Source: Caenimonas sp. SL110
Lineage (GTDB): Bacteria; Pseudomonadota; Gammaproteobacteria; Burkholderiales; Burkholderiaceae_C
Assembly: GCF_001044395.1 (NCBI RefSeq)
Contig: NZ_JANU01000013.1
Coordinates: 186,001-250,000 of the forward strand
Direction of reading: 5' to 3'
DNA: 64,000 nucleotides
Position numbers and translations under genes: made by a program. The notes beneath the pieces are model-generated. The model saw only the letters and a program-made list of their open reading frames with translations, searched no databases and was not told the origin of the DNA. Positions within the stretch are counted from its first letter, which is position 1. Each line of letters starts with the position of its first letter. Shown here in pieces: positions 1-7,927 of this stretch.

Positions 1-527
1 AACGCGGAGACCGGCAGCCCCGCCAGCAGAGGCAAGGCAGACGCGACCAGTACGCCGATCAGACCGAAACCCTCGCGCCACGCCACCACCCGGCTGCGCT
101 GGGCTTCATCGCCGCCCAGCATCGCGCCCCACGACTGGTGCGCAATCGTGAGCACACTGAAGCCCGCATAGGTGACGAGCAGCGCCATCGATGCCCAGGC
201 AAGCAACTGGGTCTGTCCTCGCACCGGCGGAAAAAACAGCAGCACGAAGCCCAGTGCGAGCACGCCTGCCGCTGCTGCGCCGGCAATCACCACGGCGCGT
301 GAGGAGCGTGCGAAGAGGCGGTCGATCACGCGGCCGATCCACGGATCAAGGAACGCATCGAAGAGCCTTGCGCCCAGCAGCACCGCACCCAGCGCGGCGA
401 GCGACACGCCGAACTCGCGCCCGTAATGATTGGGCAACTGCACGTAAAGCGGCAGCGCGACGAACGCGAGAGGCAGGCCCAACAGGCCATAGCGCCAACC
501 GTCGCGCACGACGCCGACCTCAGTCAT
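1..527 (-). CDS. MFS/GPH-type transporter, 3' part missing
   Basis: The gene starts at the ATG at 527 and runs off the left window edge, so only about 175 N-terminal residues are visible. They contain several hydrophobic helices and a GPH/MFS_2-like N-terminal region: a DPWIGRVIDR segment after the second helix resembles the family's conserved loop between helices 2 and 3. Its start overlaps the stop of the chalcone-isomerase-like gene by 4 bases (ATGA), so it is the last visible gene of the operon that begins at 4267. Carriers of this family sit in comparable Cfa/DUF1365 clusters of other proteobacteria. The substrate is unknown; a lipid-related compound is only a guess from context. Confidence 0.75.
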   Translation of the reverse strand, partial: MTEVGVVRDGWRYGLLGLPLAFVALPLYVQLPNHYGREFGVSLAALGAVLLGARLFDAFLDPWIGRVIDRLFARSSRAVVIAGAAAAGVLALGFVLLFFPPVRGQTQLLAWASMALLVTYAGFSVLTIAHQSWGAMLGGDEAQRSRVVAWREGFGLIGVLVASALPLLAGLPVSA

Positions 528-1117
528 CGCGCCGTGTCTCCGAGCAGCGATTGACGCAGCCCCGGCTCCGACGTTGTCGGCAAGAGCCAGATGCCGAAGA
601 AGGCGCGGGCGAGTTCGACATCGGCCAGGGTGCCGGCGGCCTTGTCGTTGACGAAGATCTGCGCGGGGAGCCCTGGTTTGTAGACGCCGGCAATGCGGTC
701 GCCTGGCGTCACGTCCGGGAAAACCGATGCGAGTTGCGAACGCCAGCGCGAGGCCTTCGCTGCATCGAGGGTGCCTGAACGCTGGATCAGTTCCATCGAC
801 GTGCGCACGATATCGCTGGAGCGAAACGCGCGCAGGTAAGCCAGCTCCAGTGTGAAGGCATGGCGATCAAACTGCGATGCGGTGAAGCCGGGGGCAACCC
901 ACAGTCGCGCGTCATAACCTGCAAAGCCCCAGCGGGTCAGCCGGCCCTGGCCAGCCAGCCGTGCATCGGGCATGACCTGGCCCAGCGCCGGGTGCAGCGT
1001 TTGCGATTGCGCGGCCGCTGCGCCGCACAGCACTAGCGCCGCTGCAACGTGAACTGCACGACGTCGGTGCTGCGCTCGGAAAACGCCGCCTCGCAGTACG
1101 AAAGATAGAAGTCCCAT
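524..1117 (-). CDS. Chalcone isomerase-like exported protein
   Basis: The 197-residue product has a hydrophobic N-terminal segment (about residues 22-36, ending AAAAQ) that looks like a signal peptide with a long basic n-region. The rest resembles the bacterial chalcone-isomerase-like fold: a short beta-rich domain with a GFAGYDARLWV motif and a conserved FFGIWL segment near the end. It overlaps the 3' end of cfa by 85 bases if the ATG at 1117 is used; a GTG just after the cfa stop would leave too short a signal. Such proteins accompany Cfa/DUF1365 genes in many proteobacteria. Catalytic activity is unproven. The name reflects fold, not flavonoid chemistry. Confidence 0.72.
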   Translation of the reverse strand: MGLLSFVLRGGVFRAQHRRRAVHVAAALVLCGAAAAQSQTLHPALGQVMPDARLAGQGRLTRWGFAGYDARLWVAPGFTASQFDRHAFTLELAYLRAFRSSDIVRTSMELIQRSGTLDAAKASRWRSQLASVFPDVTPGDRIAGVYKPGLPAQIFVNDKAAGTLADVELARAFFGIWLLPTTSEPGLRQSLLGDTAR

Positions 1118-2247
1118 AGCCGTATGAAGTGGTCGTCGAATCCCAGTTGAAGAACCGCGGCTTGCTGGCGTGCGAAACGCTCCCGCCAGAAAGCAAGCGT
1201 GCGGGCGTAGTCCAGGCCGAAAGCGAACTCGTCAACGATTTCCAGGCCGGCGCGCGCAGCGTGGCGCGCAACCTCGCTTCGGCAGGGCAGGCAGCCGCCC
1301 GGAAAGATGTATTGCTGGATGAAGTCGGTGCCACGGATGTAGCGCGGCCAGAGCGCATCGTCCATCACGATGGACTGGATGCAGGCGCGGCCACCGGGCT
1401 TGAGCAGGCGCGCCATGTTGGAAAAGTAGGTGGGCCAGTATTCACGCCCGACCGCTTCGAGCATTTCCACCGAGCAGATCGCATCGAACGGCGCATCGGC
1501 GATGTCGCGATAGTCTTGCAGCCGCAAGTCTGCGCGCTGCGAAAGACCTGCAGTCGCGAGCCGGTCGCGGGCATAGGCAAGCTGCTCGTGCGACAGCGTG
1601 ACCCCGGTGATGTTGGCGCCGAACTCGCCTGCCGCCATCTCGGCCAGCGCGCCCCAGCCGCAGCCGATTTCCAGCACGCGGTCACCCGCTTTCACGCCGG
1701 CCATCGACAAGGTGCGACGCACTTTCGCTGCTTGCGCATCGGGCATGCTGCGGGTGTCGTCGCCTTCGAACAGGGCCGATGAATAGTTCATCGACTCGTC
1801 GAGCCACAGCTTGTAGAACGCGTTGCCCAGGTCGTAGTGCGCTTCGATGTTGCGGCGGCTGCCACTCTTGCTGTTGCGGTTGCGAAGATGTCGCAGCCGA
1901 TGCGCAAGGCGGCCGATCCAGCTGCCGTAGACAACATCTTCGAGTTCGCGGCGGTTGCGCAGCAGCAGCGCAAGCAGGCCGGGAAGCGAAGGCGTGGTCC
2001 AGTCGCCGGCCAGATAGCTTTCGGCCAGGCCGATGTCGCCGCTGGCGAACGACGCGGAGAACACATTCCAGTTGTGCAGCGTTGCCGATGCGTGCGGCTC
2101 GCCGTGTCCGAAGCGGTGCATGGTGCCGTCGGGCAGCTGCAAGGCGAGTGCGCCGTGCGAAATGCGCGACAGCAACTGGAGCGCCAGCTTCGCGGAGGTG
2201 GGTGCGCCGGCCGGCAGCAGCGCCGGGCCGAAGGTCGTCGTATTCAT
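1033..2247 (-). CDS. cfa: Cyclopropane-fatty-acyl-phospholipid synthase family methyltransferase
   Basis: This 404-residue SAM-dependent enzyme of the Cfa/MycA family probably transfers a methyl or methylene group to unsaturated acyl chains of membrane phospholipids. The SAM-binding motif LEIGCGWGALAEMAA is clear, followed by EMLEAVGREYWPTYF and YIFPGGCLP, all typical of the family. An N-terminal helical lipid-binding region precedes them (residues 1-120). I chose the ATG at 2247 because it overlaps the DUF1365 stop by one base (TGATG). The longer open frame upstream is only the antisense extension of the neighbour. In this cluster type the enzyme may make a modified fatty acid other than a plain cyclopropane, so the product should be treated as open. 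Confidence 0.9.
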   Translation of the reverse strand: MNTTTFGPALLPAGAPTSAKLALQLLSRISHGALALQLPDGTMHRFGHGEPHASATLHNWNVFSASFASGDIGLAESYLAGDWTTPSLPGLLALLLRNRRELEDVVYGSWIGRLAHRLRHLRNRNSKSGSRRNIEAHYDLGNAFYKLWLDESMNYSSALFEGDDTRSMPDAQAAKVRRTLSMAGVKAGDRVLEIGCGWGALAEMAAGEFGANITGVTLSHEQLAYARDRLATAGLSQRADLRLQDYRDIADAPFDAICSVEMLEAVGREYWPTYFSNMARLLKPGGRACIQSIVMDDALWPRYIRGTDFIQQYIFPGGCLPCRSEVARHAARAGLEIVDEFAFGLDYARTLAFWRERFARQQAAVLQLGFDDHFIRLWDFYLSYCEAAFSERSTDVVQFTLQRR

Positions 2248-2984
2248 CAGGGATGCCCCGGGTGTGGAACGAAGGGAACGCGTGCGAGCCAGAGCCGCAG
2301 CGCTTGCCAGTGGATGCGTGCGATGACGGCAAGCGTCATCACGGGATGGCGCCAGAGCGCCTCGTACAGAACTCTTTTGGTAGCGGGCTTGAGCACGCCA
2401 CCCACGCTGGTGCGCAGCAACGGGCCTTCGTCGGTGTCGTGATCGATGCGCGCCAGGGTTCGCCGGCTTTCCAGGTTCAGGAAAAAGCGGAAGCGGTAGG
2501 TGCCCTCGACCCTGCAAAAGGGCGAAACGTGAAACGCCTTGGTCGCCTGCAGCTCGCGACCCCAGGCGGGCTCGTCGAGCACGTAGCAGTGGCGCTCGCC
2601 AAAGGTGTTGTTCACCTCCACGACGATCGCGCGCAGCGCGCCCTGGGCCGTGTGGCAATACCAGAAGCTCACCGGCTTGAACGCGTAGCCCAGCACGCGC
2701 GGATAGCAGTGCAGCCACGCTTCACCGTTGGCGTCATGGACGCCGTGCTGTGCCAGCATCTCGTCTATCCACTGCAGAGAATTCGCGCGCCCGTCACCGT
2801 GGTCGCTGTCATGAAAGCTCACCAGCCCCGCGCGGTTGTGGGCCAGTGCGCCAGCAGCGCCTGGCTTCGCGTGCAGCGTGCGCATCGGCAGCATCAGGAA
2901 AAAGGTCGAGTAGGCAAAGGCGTTCACCACCGGCCGCAAGCGGATGTGGCGCACCGTGCCGAACCCGACCATCGGCTGGTTCAT
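2247..2984 (-). CDS. DUF1365 domain-containing protein
   Basis: A 245-residue protein of the DUF1365 family. It begins with a VGFGTVRHIRLRPVVNAFAYSTFF segment and carries the family's YPRVLGYAFKPVSFWYCH and VNNTFGE blocks (tyrosine- and histidine-rich). Its biochemical role is not established, but it is almost always placed between an FAD-dependent oxidoreductase and a Cfa-like methyltransferase, exactly as here. Its start overlaps the oxidoreductase stop by 4 bases and its stop overlaps cfa by one, so translation is probably coupled. A role in the same acyl-chain modification is the natural inference. Confidence 0.88.
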   Translation of the reverse strand: MNQPMVGFGTVRHIRLRPVVNAFAYSTFFLMLPMRTLHAKPGAAGALAHNRAGLVSFHDSDHGDGRANSLQWIDEMLAQHGVHDANGEAWLHCYPRVLGYAFKPVSFWYCHTAQGALRAIVVEVNNTFGERHCYVLDEPAWGRELQATKAFHVSPFCRVEGTYRFRFFLNLESRRTLARIDHDTDEGPLLRTSVGGVLKPATKRVLYEALWRHPVMTLAVIARIHWQALRLWLARVPFVPHPGHP

Positions 2985-4267
2985 GCGTCTGCCCCGGCAG
3001 CTTCCTGGATGCGCCTGCGCACCAGCAGTGACTTGGCGGCTTCCTGGCCGGAAACCAGGCCGTCTTCATGGAAGCCATTGGCTGTCCATGCGCCGCAGAA
3101 CCACGCGCCACGCTGACCCTGCAACTCGACCAGGCGAGACTGGGCTGCGACTGCCGCTGCGTCAAACACGGGATGGTCGTACTCGATCTCGGCAATCACC
3201 TGTGCCGGGTCGATCGGGCGCAAGGGATTGAGCGAAACAACCACCGGCCGCTCCCACGGAAGCGGCTGCAATTTGTTGATGAGGTAGTGCAGGCACACAT
3301 GCGTGCCGTCACCCGACTCGCCACTTTCATAGTTCCATGCCGCCCAGGCACGCGGATTGCGCGGCAGCACCGACACATCGGTGTGAAGCACGGCGCGATT
3401 GGGCTGGTAGCGGATGGCACCCAGGACTTCGCGCTCGTCGCGCGTTGCGTCCTTGAGCATTGCCAGCGACTGGTCAGGATGCGTCGCAAGCACAAGGCGG
3501 TCGAAGATTTCGGTGCCGTGCCGGGTCGTCACGCGCGCAAACCCGTTGTCGCGTTCGATGGCCAGCACCGGCGTTTCCAGGCGTTTGTCCTGGATGCCTG
3601 CAACGATGCGGCGCACATATTCGCGCGAGCCGCCCTTCACGGTGAACCACTGCGGGCGATTGGCAATTTGCAGGAGCCCGTGGTTGTGGCAAAACCGCAC
3701 CAGCGTTCCCACCGGAAAACGCAGCATCTGCTCGCCCGGGCTGCTCCAGATGCAGCCGATCATCGGCAGCAGGTACCAGTCGCGAAACTCGGTGGAGAAG
3801 CGGTGTTGCGCGAGAAACTCTTCCAGCGACTGGCCGGGATCATGGCCCGCTTGCGCCATCGCCGTGGCCAGCGAGTTGAAGCGCAGCAGGTCGCGCAGCA
3901 TTCTCCAAAAGCGTGGCCGGACCATGTTCGGCCTCTGGCAAAACACCGTGTCCAGCGAGACGCCGCTCCATTCCAGGGGCTCGTGCCCGAACGCTTGCGG
4001 CACTTGCACCGAAAAAGACATGTCCGACGGCGCCGTCTCGACCCCCAGCTGGCCGAAGAGACGGATGAGCCCGGGATAGGTGCGCTCGTTGTAGACGAGA
4101 AAGCCGGTGTCCACGCCATGGGTGATGCCGTCGATCGTGACGTCAACGGTGTTGGCGTGACCTCCAAAGTATTTGCCCGCCTCGAACAGCGTGACATCGG
4201 CCTTGCCGGCCAGGGCGTGTGCTGCGCAAAGGCCTGCGACCCCGCTACCGACGACGGCGACTCTCAT
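2981..4267 (-). CDS. FAD-dependent amine-oxidase-fold oxidoreductase (lipid-modification operon)
   Basis: This 428-residue flavoprotein starts with a dinucleotide-binding fold, GSGVAGLCAAHAL (residues 7-19), and has the FGGHANTVDV segment typical of the NAD(P)/FAD-dependent proteins that travel with DUF1365 and Cfa. The fold relates to amine oxidases and phytoene/fatty-acid desaturase-like enzymes. It is the first gene of a minus-strand operon continuing through DUF1365, Cfa, the chalcone-isomerase-like protein and an MFS carrier. It is divergent from a B12-binding MerR regulator across a 201-base gap that holds the likely promoter. The expected role is oxidation of an acyl chain or lipid intermediate; the exact substrate is not visible. 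Confidence 0.88.
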   Translation of the reverse strand: MRVAVVGSGVAGLCAAHALAGKADVTLFEAGKYFGGHANTVDVTIDGITHGVDTGFLVYNERTYPGLIRLFGQLGVETAPSDMSFSVQVPQAFGHEPLEWSGVSLDTVFCQRPNMVRPRFWRMLRDLLRFNSLATAMAQAGHDPGQSLEEFLAQHRFSTEFRDWYLLPMIGCIWSSPGEQMLRFPVGTLVRFCHNHGLLQIANRPQWFTVKGGSREYVRRIVAGIQDKRLETPVLAIERDNGFARVTTRHGTEIFDRLVLATHPDQSLAMLKDATRDEREVLGAIRYQPNRAVLHTDVSVLPRNPRAWAAWNYESGESGDGTHVCLHYLINKLQPLPWERPVVVSLNPLRPIDPAQVIAEIEYDHPVFDAAAVAAQSRLVELQGQRGAWFCGAWTANGFHEDGLVSGQEAAKSLLVRRRIQEAAGADA

Positions 4268-4350
4268 GGGGCGATGCGTCCATGCGTGGTCGCCAGGGCA
4301 ACGCGCAGCGAAATGGAAAGTGAGTTCATGGTTTTGGAAAAGTCCGTTAC

Positions 4351-4390
4351 TTCAATTAGACTAACTGTTTGTCATACTACAATAAATTGG
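4351..4390. promoter_or_regulatory. Divergent promoter region, oxidoreductase operon and B12-MerR gene
   Basis: An AT-rich island in otherwise GC-rich DNA. On the plus strand TACAAT at 4378-4383 is a good -10 candidate for the regulator gene. On the minus strand TTGTAG, a 16-base spacer and TCTAAT form a good candidate for the operon. The two promoters overlap, which suits control by a single MerR/LitR-type protein bound here. No strong palindrome is obvious by eye, so the operator is not resolved. Confidence 0.5.
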
Positions 4391-4468
4391 ACGACCTTGG
4401 TCCCCTCCCACCTATACGCGGCGCAATGACGTTCAGATGTCCGGCCGCATCGAACAAAACTGGCGGTT

Positions 4469-5413
4469 ATGTCGAGCGCTGAAATGCGGCTTCCCTTGAG
4501 TCCCCCTGTTGCCTTGAGATCCATTGCCGAGGTCGAGCGCGATACCGCGCTGCCCCGTGCGACGCTGCGCATATGGGAGCGGCGGTACGGATTTCCGGCG
4601 CCCCTGCGCGACGAGCGCGGCGAACGGACGTACCCGGACGATCAGGTGCAGAAACTGCGCATGGTGCGTCGCCTCATGGATCAGGGGCACCGGCCGGGCA
4701 AGCTGCTGGTCGATGGCGCAACGCTGCTCGATGCGTCCTGGGCCGCAGGAGCCGAACGCGAACCTGAACCCGACCGTTCCGGCAGCGCCGCTCAATTGGT
4801 CAGCCTCTTGCGGGCCCACGACGCGGAGGCCCTTCGACACGAGCTCGAAACCCGGCTGGCCCGCCTCGGGCTGAGCCGATTCGCCGGCGAGGAACTTCCG
4901 GCGATGAACCTGGTGATCGGCAGCGCGTGGGTGGCGGGCGAGATCGAGATCCACGAAGAACACCTGTTCTCCGCGACGGTCCAGCACGTGGTCCGTTCAG
5001 CGATCGACGCCATCGAAACTCCGATCCGGCCCGAGGCACCCACAGTGCTGCTGACGACCTTTCCGCAAGAGCATCACGGCCTGGGCCTGTTGATGGCGCA
5101 GGCCATGTTTGCACTGCAGGGATGCCCCACCGTGTCGCTGGGCATCCGGCTGCCGGTCGAGCAGATCGTCTCCGGTGCGAAGGCGTACAAGGCCGCCATT
5201 GTGGGCCTGAGTTTTTCACCTGCGACAAGCTCCGCCCAGGTCGTGCGGGGCCTGCAGGACCTGCGCGGCCGGCTGGGGCTGGGCGTGAAGATCTGGGTGG
5301 GCGGCAGTCATCCGGTGCTTCGCAAGAAGGCGATTCCCGGCGTGCGTTTCGTCGTGGACGCCATGCGCATTGGCGACTATCTGGCCGACGACTTCGGCCT
5401 GCCGCCGCGCTAA
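4469..5413 (+). CDS. MerR-family regulator with cobalamin-binding domain (LitR/CarH-like photoreceptor)
   Basis: The 314-residue protein has an N-terminal MerR helix-turn-helix (residues 16-75, with TLRIWERRYGFP). The C-terminal half looks like a methionine-synthase-type cobalamin-binding module. The W-x9-EH signature that contacts the upper face of adenosylcobalamin in CarH is present as W154, E164 and H165. An E-x-H-x-x-G motif with H203 as likely lower cobalt ligand follows (E201-G206). Proteins with this set of residues repress promoters in the dark as B12-bound oligomers and release them in light. The gene is divergent from the FAD-oxidoreductase/DUF1365/Cfa operon, its probable target. 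Its 3' end overlaps the convergent monooxygenase gene by 4 bases. No clear Shine-Dalgarno precedes the ATG at 4469. Confidence 0.88.
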   Translation: MSSAEMRLPLSPPVALRSIAEVERDTALPRATLRIWERRYGFPAPLRDERGERTYPDDQVQKLRMVRRLMDQGHRPGKLLVDGATLLDASWAAGAEREPEPDRSGSAAQLVSLLRAHDAEALRHELETRLARLGLSRFAGEELPAMNLVIGSAWVAGEIEIHEEHLFSATVQHVVRSAIDAIETPIRPEAPTVLLTTFPQEHHGLGLLMAQAMFALQGCPTVSLGIRLPVEQIVSGAKAYKAAIVGLSFSPATSSAQVVRGLQDLRGRLGLGVKIWVGGSHPVLRKKAIPGVRFVVDAMRIGDYLADDFGLPPR

Positions 5414-6924
5414 TGTGAAACCGGAGCGTTCGACTTGGGCGCGGTGCTGAATGTGAGTGCGCCGTCGCTCAGGCGTGAGAACCTGAGCGTAGCCAGGTCG
5501 AGCAGGTAGTTCTGGTACATGCGCCACGGGCTTTTCAGGCCCTGGCGGGGCAGCAGCGCGACCGAGCGCTGGATATAGCCGGACGTGAGGCCGATGGCCG
5601 GCTGCGTGTCTTGACTCGCCCCCTCGTAACGGGCGACGCAGACATCTTGTCCCTTCGATTGCATCCGGTTGAGCAGGCGGCAGACATACCGCGCTGAAAG
5701 TTCGCACTTGAGCGTCCATGACGCATTGGTGTAGCCCGATGCCACTGCAAGGTTGGGCACGCCGCTGTACATCGTGCCGCGGTACATCACGCTCTTCGAC
5801 GGATCGACCGCCATGCCATCCAGGGTGAGCCGCGCGCCGCCCAGGACCTTCAATTGCAAACCGGTGGCCGTCACGATCACGTCAGCCTCGATCTCTTGTC
5901 CCTGGGAGGTACGTATCCCGCGCGGCGTGAACGCTTGCATCGCCGCCGTGACGATGGACGCCTTGCCCGACCTGATCGCACGGAAGAAATCCGCGTCCGG
6001 CGCAACGCACAGGCGCTGGTCCCAGGGCTTGTAGGCGGGCGACAGGTGGCGCTCGACATCGAACGAAGCGCCCAGGAAGTGGCGGGCACCCCGCGCGATG
6101 AGCGCCTTCACCCGCTCCGGTCGCCAGCGGGAGTAGCCGTAAAAGAGCATGGCCGCCGCGATGTTCTTCCAGCGCACCAGGCGATACGCCGTGCCTGCCG
6201 GCAGGAGCATGCGCAATCTTGCGCCAACGCTGTCGAGCGCAGGCAGGGCAATGATGTAGGTGGGCGAGCGTTGCACCATGGTGACGTGTGCTGCGTCACG
6301 CGCCAGCTCGGGCACCAGCGTGATCGCCGTCGCGCCGCTGCCGATGACCACGACTGCCTTGCCACGCCAGTCGAGCGCGGCCGGCCAATGCTGTGGATGG
6401 ACTATTTCGCCCCTGAAAGTGTCGCGTCCGGGCCATTCGGGCGCATGGCCCTTGTCGTAGTCGTAATACCCGCTGCAGAAAAAGAGAAAACGGCAAGTCA
6501 TCGAAAGCTGCGTGTTGCCTTCGCCCGCAGTGGCGGTGACCTGCACGGTCCAACGAGCTGCGTGGGAGTCCCAGTTGGCGGCGGTCACCCGATGGCCGAA
6601 GCGGATGTGTTGCTCGATGCCCTCCTGCCTGGCCGCCGCCTGTACGTAGTCGCGGATGGCGGGACCAGACGCGAACGATGCATCGCTGGTCCAGGGCCTG
6701 AAGCTGTATCCCAATGTCGACATGTCCGAATCGGAACGGATGCCGGGATAGCGAAACAGGTCCCAGGTTCCGCCGATGGCATCACGGCCCTCCAGGATGG
6801 CAAAGCTGCGAGAAGGGCACAGCGTTTGAAGGTGGTGGGCGGCGGCGATGCCGGACAGGCCGGCGCCGATCACGATCACATCGAAGAACGCGCCCTGTGC
6901 AGCGCCGCCCGCATCGGGCCTCAT
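5410..6924 (-). CDS. Flavin-containing Baeyer-Villiger-type monooxygenase
   Basis: A 504-residue class B flavin monooxygenase. It has an FAD-binding GAGLSG at residues 20-25, the Baeyer-Villiger fingerprint F-x-G-x3-H-x3-W-P (FRGEIVHPQHWP, residues 170-181), and an NADPH-binding GSGATA just after it. The ATG at 6924 overlaps the SDR stop by 4 bases (ATGA), so the longer upstream frame was rejected. Such enzymes insert oxygen next to a ketone or oxidise heteroatoms, using NADPH and O2. The tight pairing with an SDR suggests that an alcohol is oxidised to a ketone and then to an ester or lactone. The physiological substrate is unknown. Confidence 0.87.
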   Translation of the reverse strand: MRPDAGGAAQGAFFDVIVIGAGLSGIAAAHHLQTLCPSRSFAILEGRDAIGGTWDLFRYPGIRSDSDMSTLGYSFRPWTSDASFASGPAIRDYVQAAARQEGIEQHIRFGHRVTAANWDSHAARWTVQVTATAGEGNTQLSMTCRFLFFCSGYYDYDKGHAPEWPGRDTFRGEIVHPQHWPAALDWRGKAVVVIGSGATAITLVPELARDAAHVTMVQRSPTYIIALPALDSVGARLRMLLPAGTAYRLVRWKNIAAAMLFYGYSRWRPERVKALIARGARHFLGASFDVERHLSPAYKPWDQRLCVAPDADFFRAIRSGKASIVTAAMQAFTPRGIRTSQGQEIEADVIVTATGLQLKVLGGARLTLDGMAVDPSKSVMYRGTMYSGVPNLAVASGYTNASWTLKCELSARYVCRLLNRMQSKGQDVCVARYEGASQDTQPAIGLTSGYIQRSVALLPRQGLKSPWRMYQNYLLDLATLRFSRLSDGALTFSTAPKSNAPVSH

Positions 6925-7796
6925 GAAGTCTTCACCTTGCGACGTTCGCGTTCGGCAAAAGCGGGAAGCGTTCGAACCTTCTTCAACACCAGCCAGCGAT
7001 AGCGCGACCCGAAGATGCGAACACACCAGTCCATGAAGCGGGCATCGGCGCCGACGACGACCCGGGCCGCATTGCGCTCCACGCCCGCAATGATCTGCCG
7101 CGCAGCAGACTCCGGTGTCGTGACCTGGATCATGCTGTGGCCCAGGTCGCGGTGAGCCTGCGCCCGAATGCCCGAGCTGCGCACGAAGCCCTCATCCACA
7201 CGGCCGGAAAGCGCAATGTTCGTCGCCACGCCGCCGGGGTGAATGCAGGTCGCGCCCAGCATCTGTCCTTCGAGTTCCAGCTCCATTCGCAAGGCCTCGG
7301 TGAACCCGCGCACTGCGAACTTGCTCGCGTTGTAGGCCCCTTGCGTGGGCATCGCCATCAAGCCGAACACGCTGGAGATATTGACGATGTGACCTTCGCC
7401 GGTGGCGCGCAGGCGCGGCAGGAATGCCTGCGTGCCGTGGACGACGCCCCAGAAATTGATGCCCATCAGCCATTCGAAATCGACCGGCTGCGTGGTCTCG
7501 GCCATGGCCGTGAGAGCGACACCCGCGTTGTTGAAGATCATGTGGACGCCGCCAAGCGCATTGACGGTGTCGGCGGCCCATGCAAACACCGCGTCGCGAT
7601 CGGCCACATCGAGTTGCGTGGTCGTTGCGCTCGCGCCCAGGGCCCGTACCTGCACGGCAGCCTGTTCGAGGCGATCGCGGTCGATGTCAGAGAGCGCCAC
7701 GACGCAGCCGCGGCGCGCGAGCTCCAGTGCCAGTGCAAGCCCGATACCTGATCCCGCGCCTGTGATCGCGGCGACCATGCCGGGTTTGATCTTCAT
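6921..7796 (-). CDS. Short-chain dehydrogenase/reductase (SDR)
   Basis: A 291-residue classical SDR: TGAGSGIG cofactor motif near residue 12, NNAG in the middle, a catalytic serine in the NISSVFG stretch, and YNASK supplying the catalytic Tyr and Lys. I chose the ATG at 7796 because a GGGGAG ribosome-binding site lies about 8 bases before it; a GTG 15 bases upstream is less likely. It oxidises or reduces a hydroxyl/keto group with NAD(P)(H). It is followed, with a 4-base overlap, by the Baeyer-Villiger monooxygenase gene. The C-terminal extension of about 50 residues is longer than in a minimal SDR. Confidence 0.87.
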   Translation of the reverse strand: MKIKPGMVAAITGAGSGIGLALALELARRGCVVALSDIDRDRLEQAAVQVRALGASATTTQLDVADRDAVFAWAADTVNALGGVHMIFNNAGVALTAMAETTQPVDFEWLMGINFWGVVHGTQAFLPRLRATGEGHIVNISSVFGLMAMPTQGAYNASKFAVRGFTEALRMELELEGQMLGATCIHPGGVATNIALSGRVDEGFVRSSGIRAQAHRDLGHSMIQVTTPESAARQIIAGVERNAARVVVGADARFMDWCVRIFGSRYRWLVLKKVRTLPAFAERERRKVKTS

Positions 7797-7927
7797 GATG
7801 GAGCTCCCCACGTCGGTGATGCCGCAGGATAGGCAAAAGCGCCCGCCTTGTCACGGGCCATGTCGCCTGGGGGCCACCGATCGCCCGCCTTGGTGCTAGA
7901 GTCATTTTCGATTTTCCGAAAGACGCC

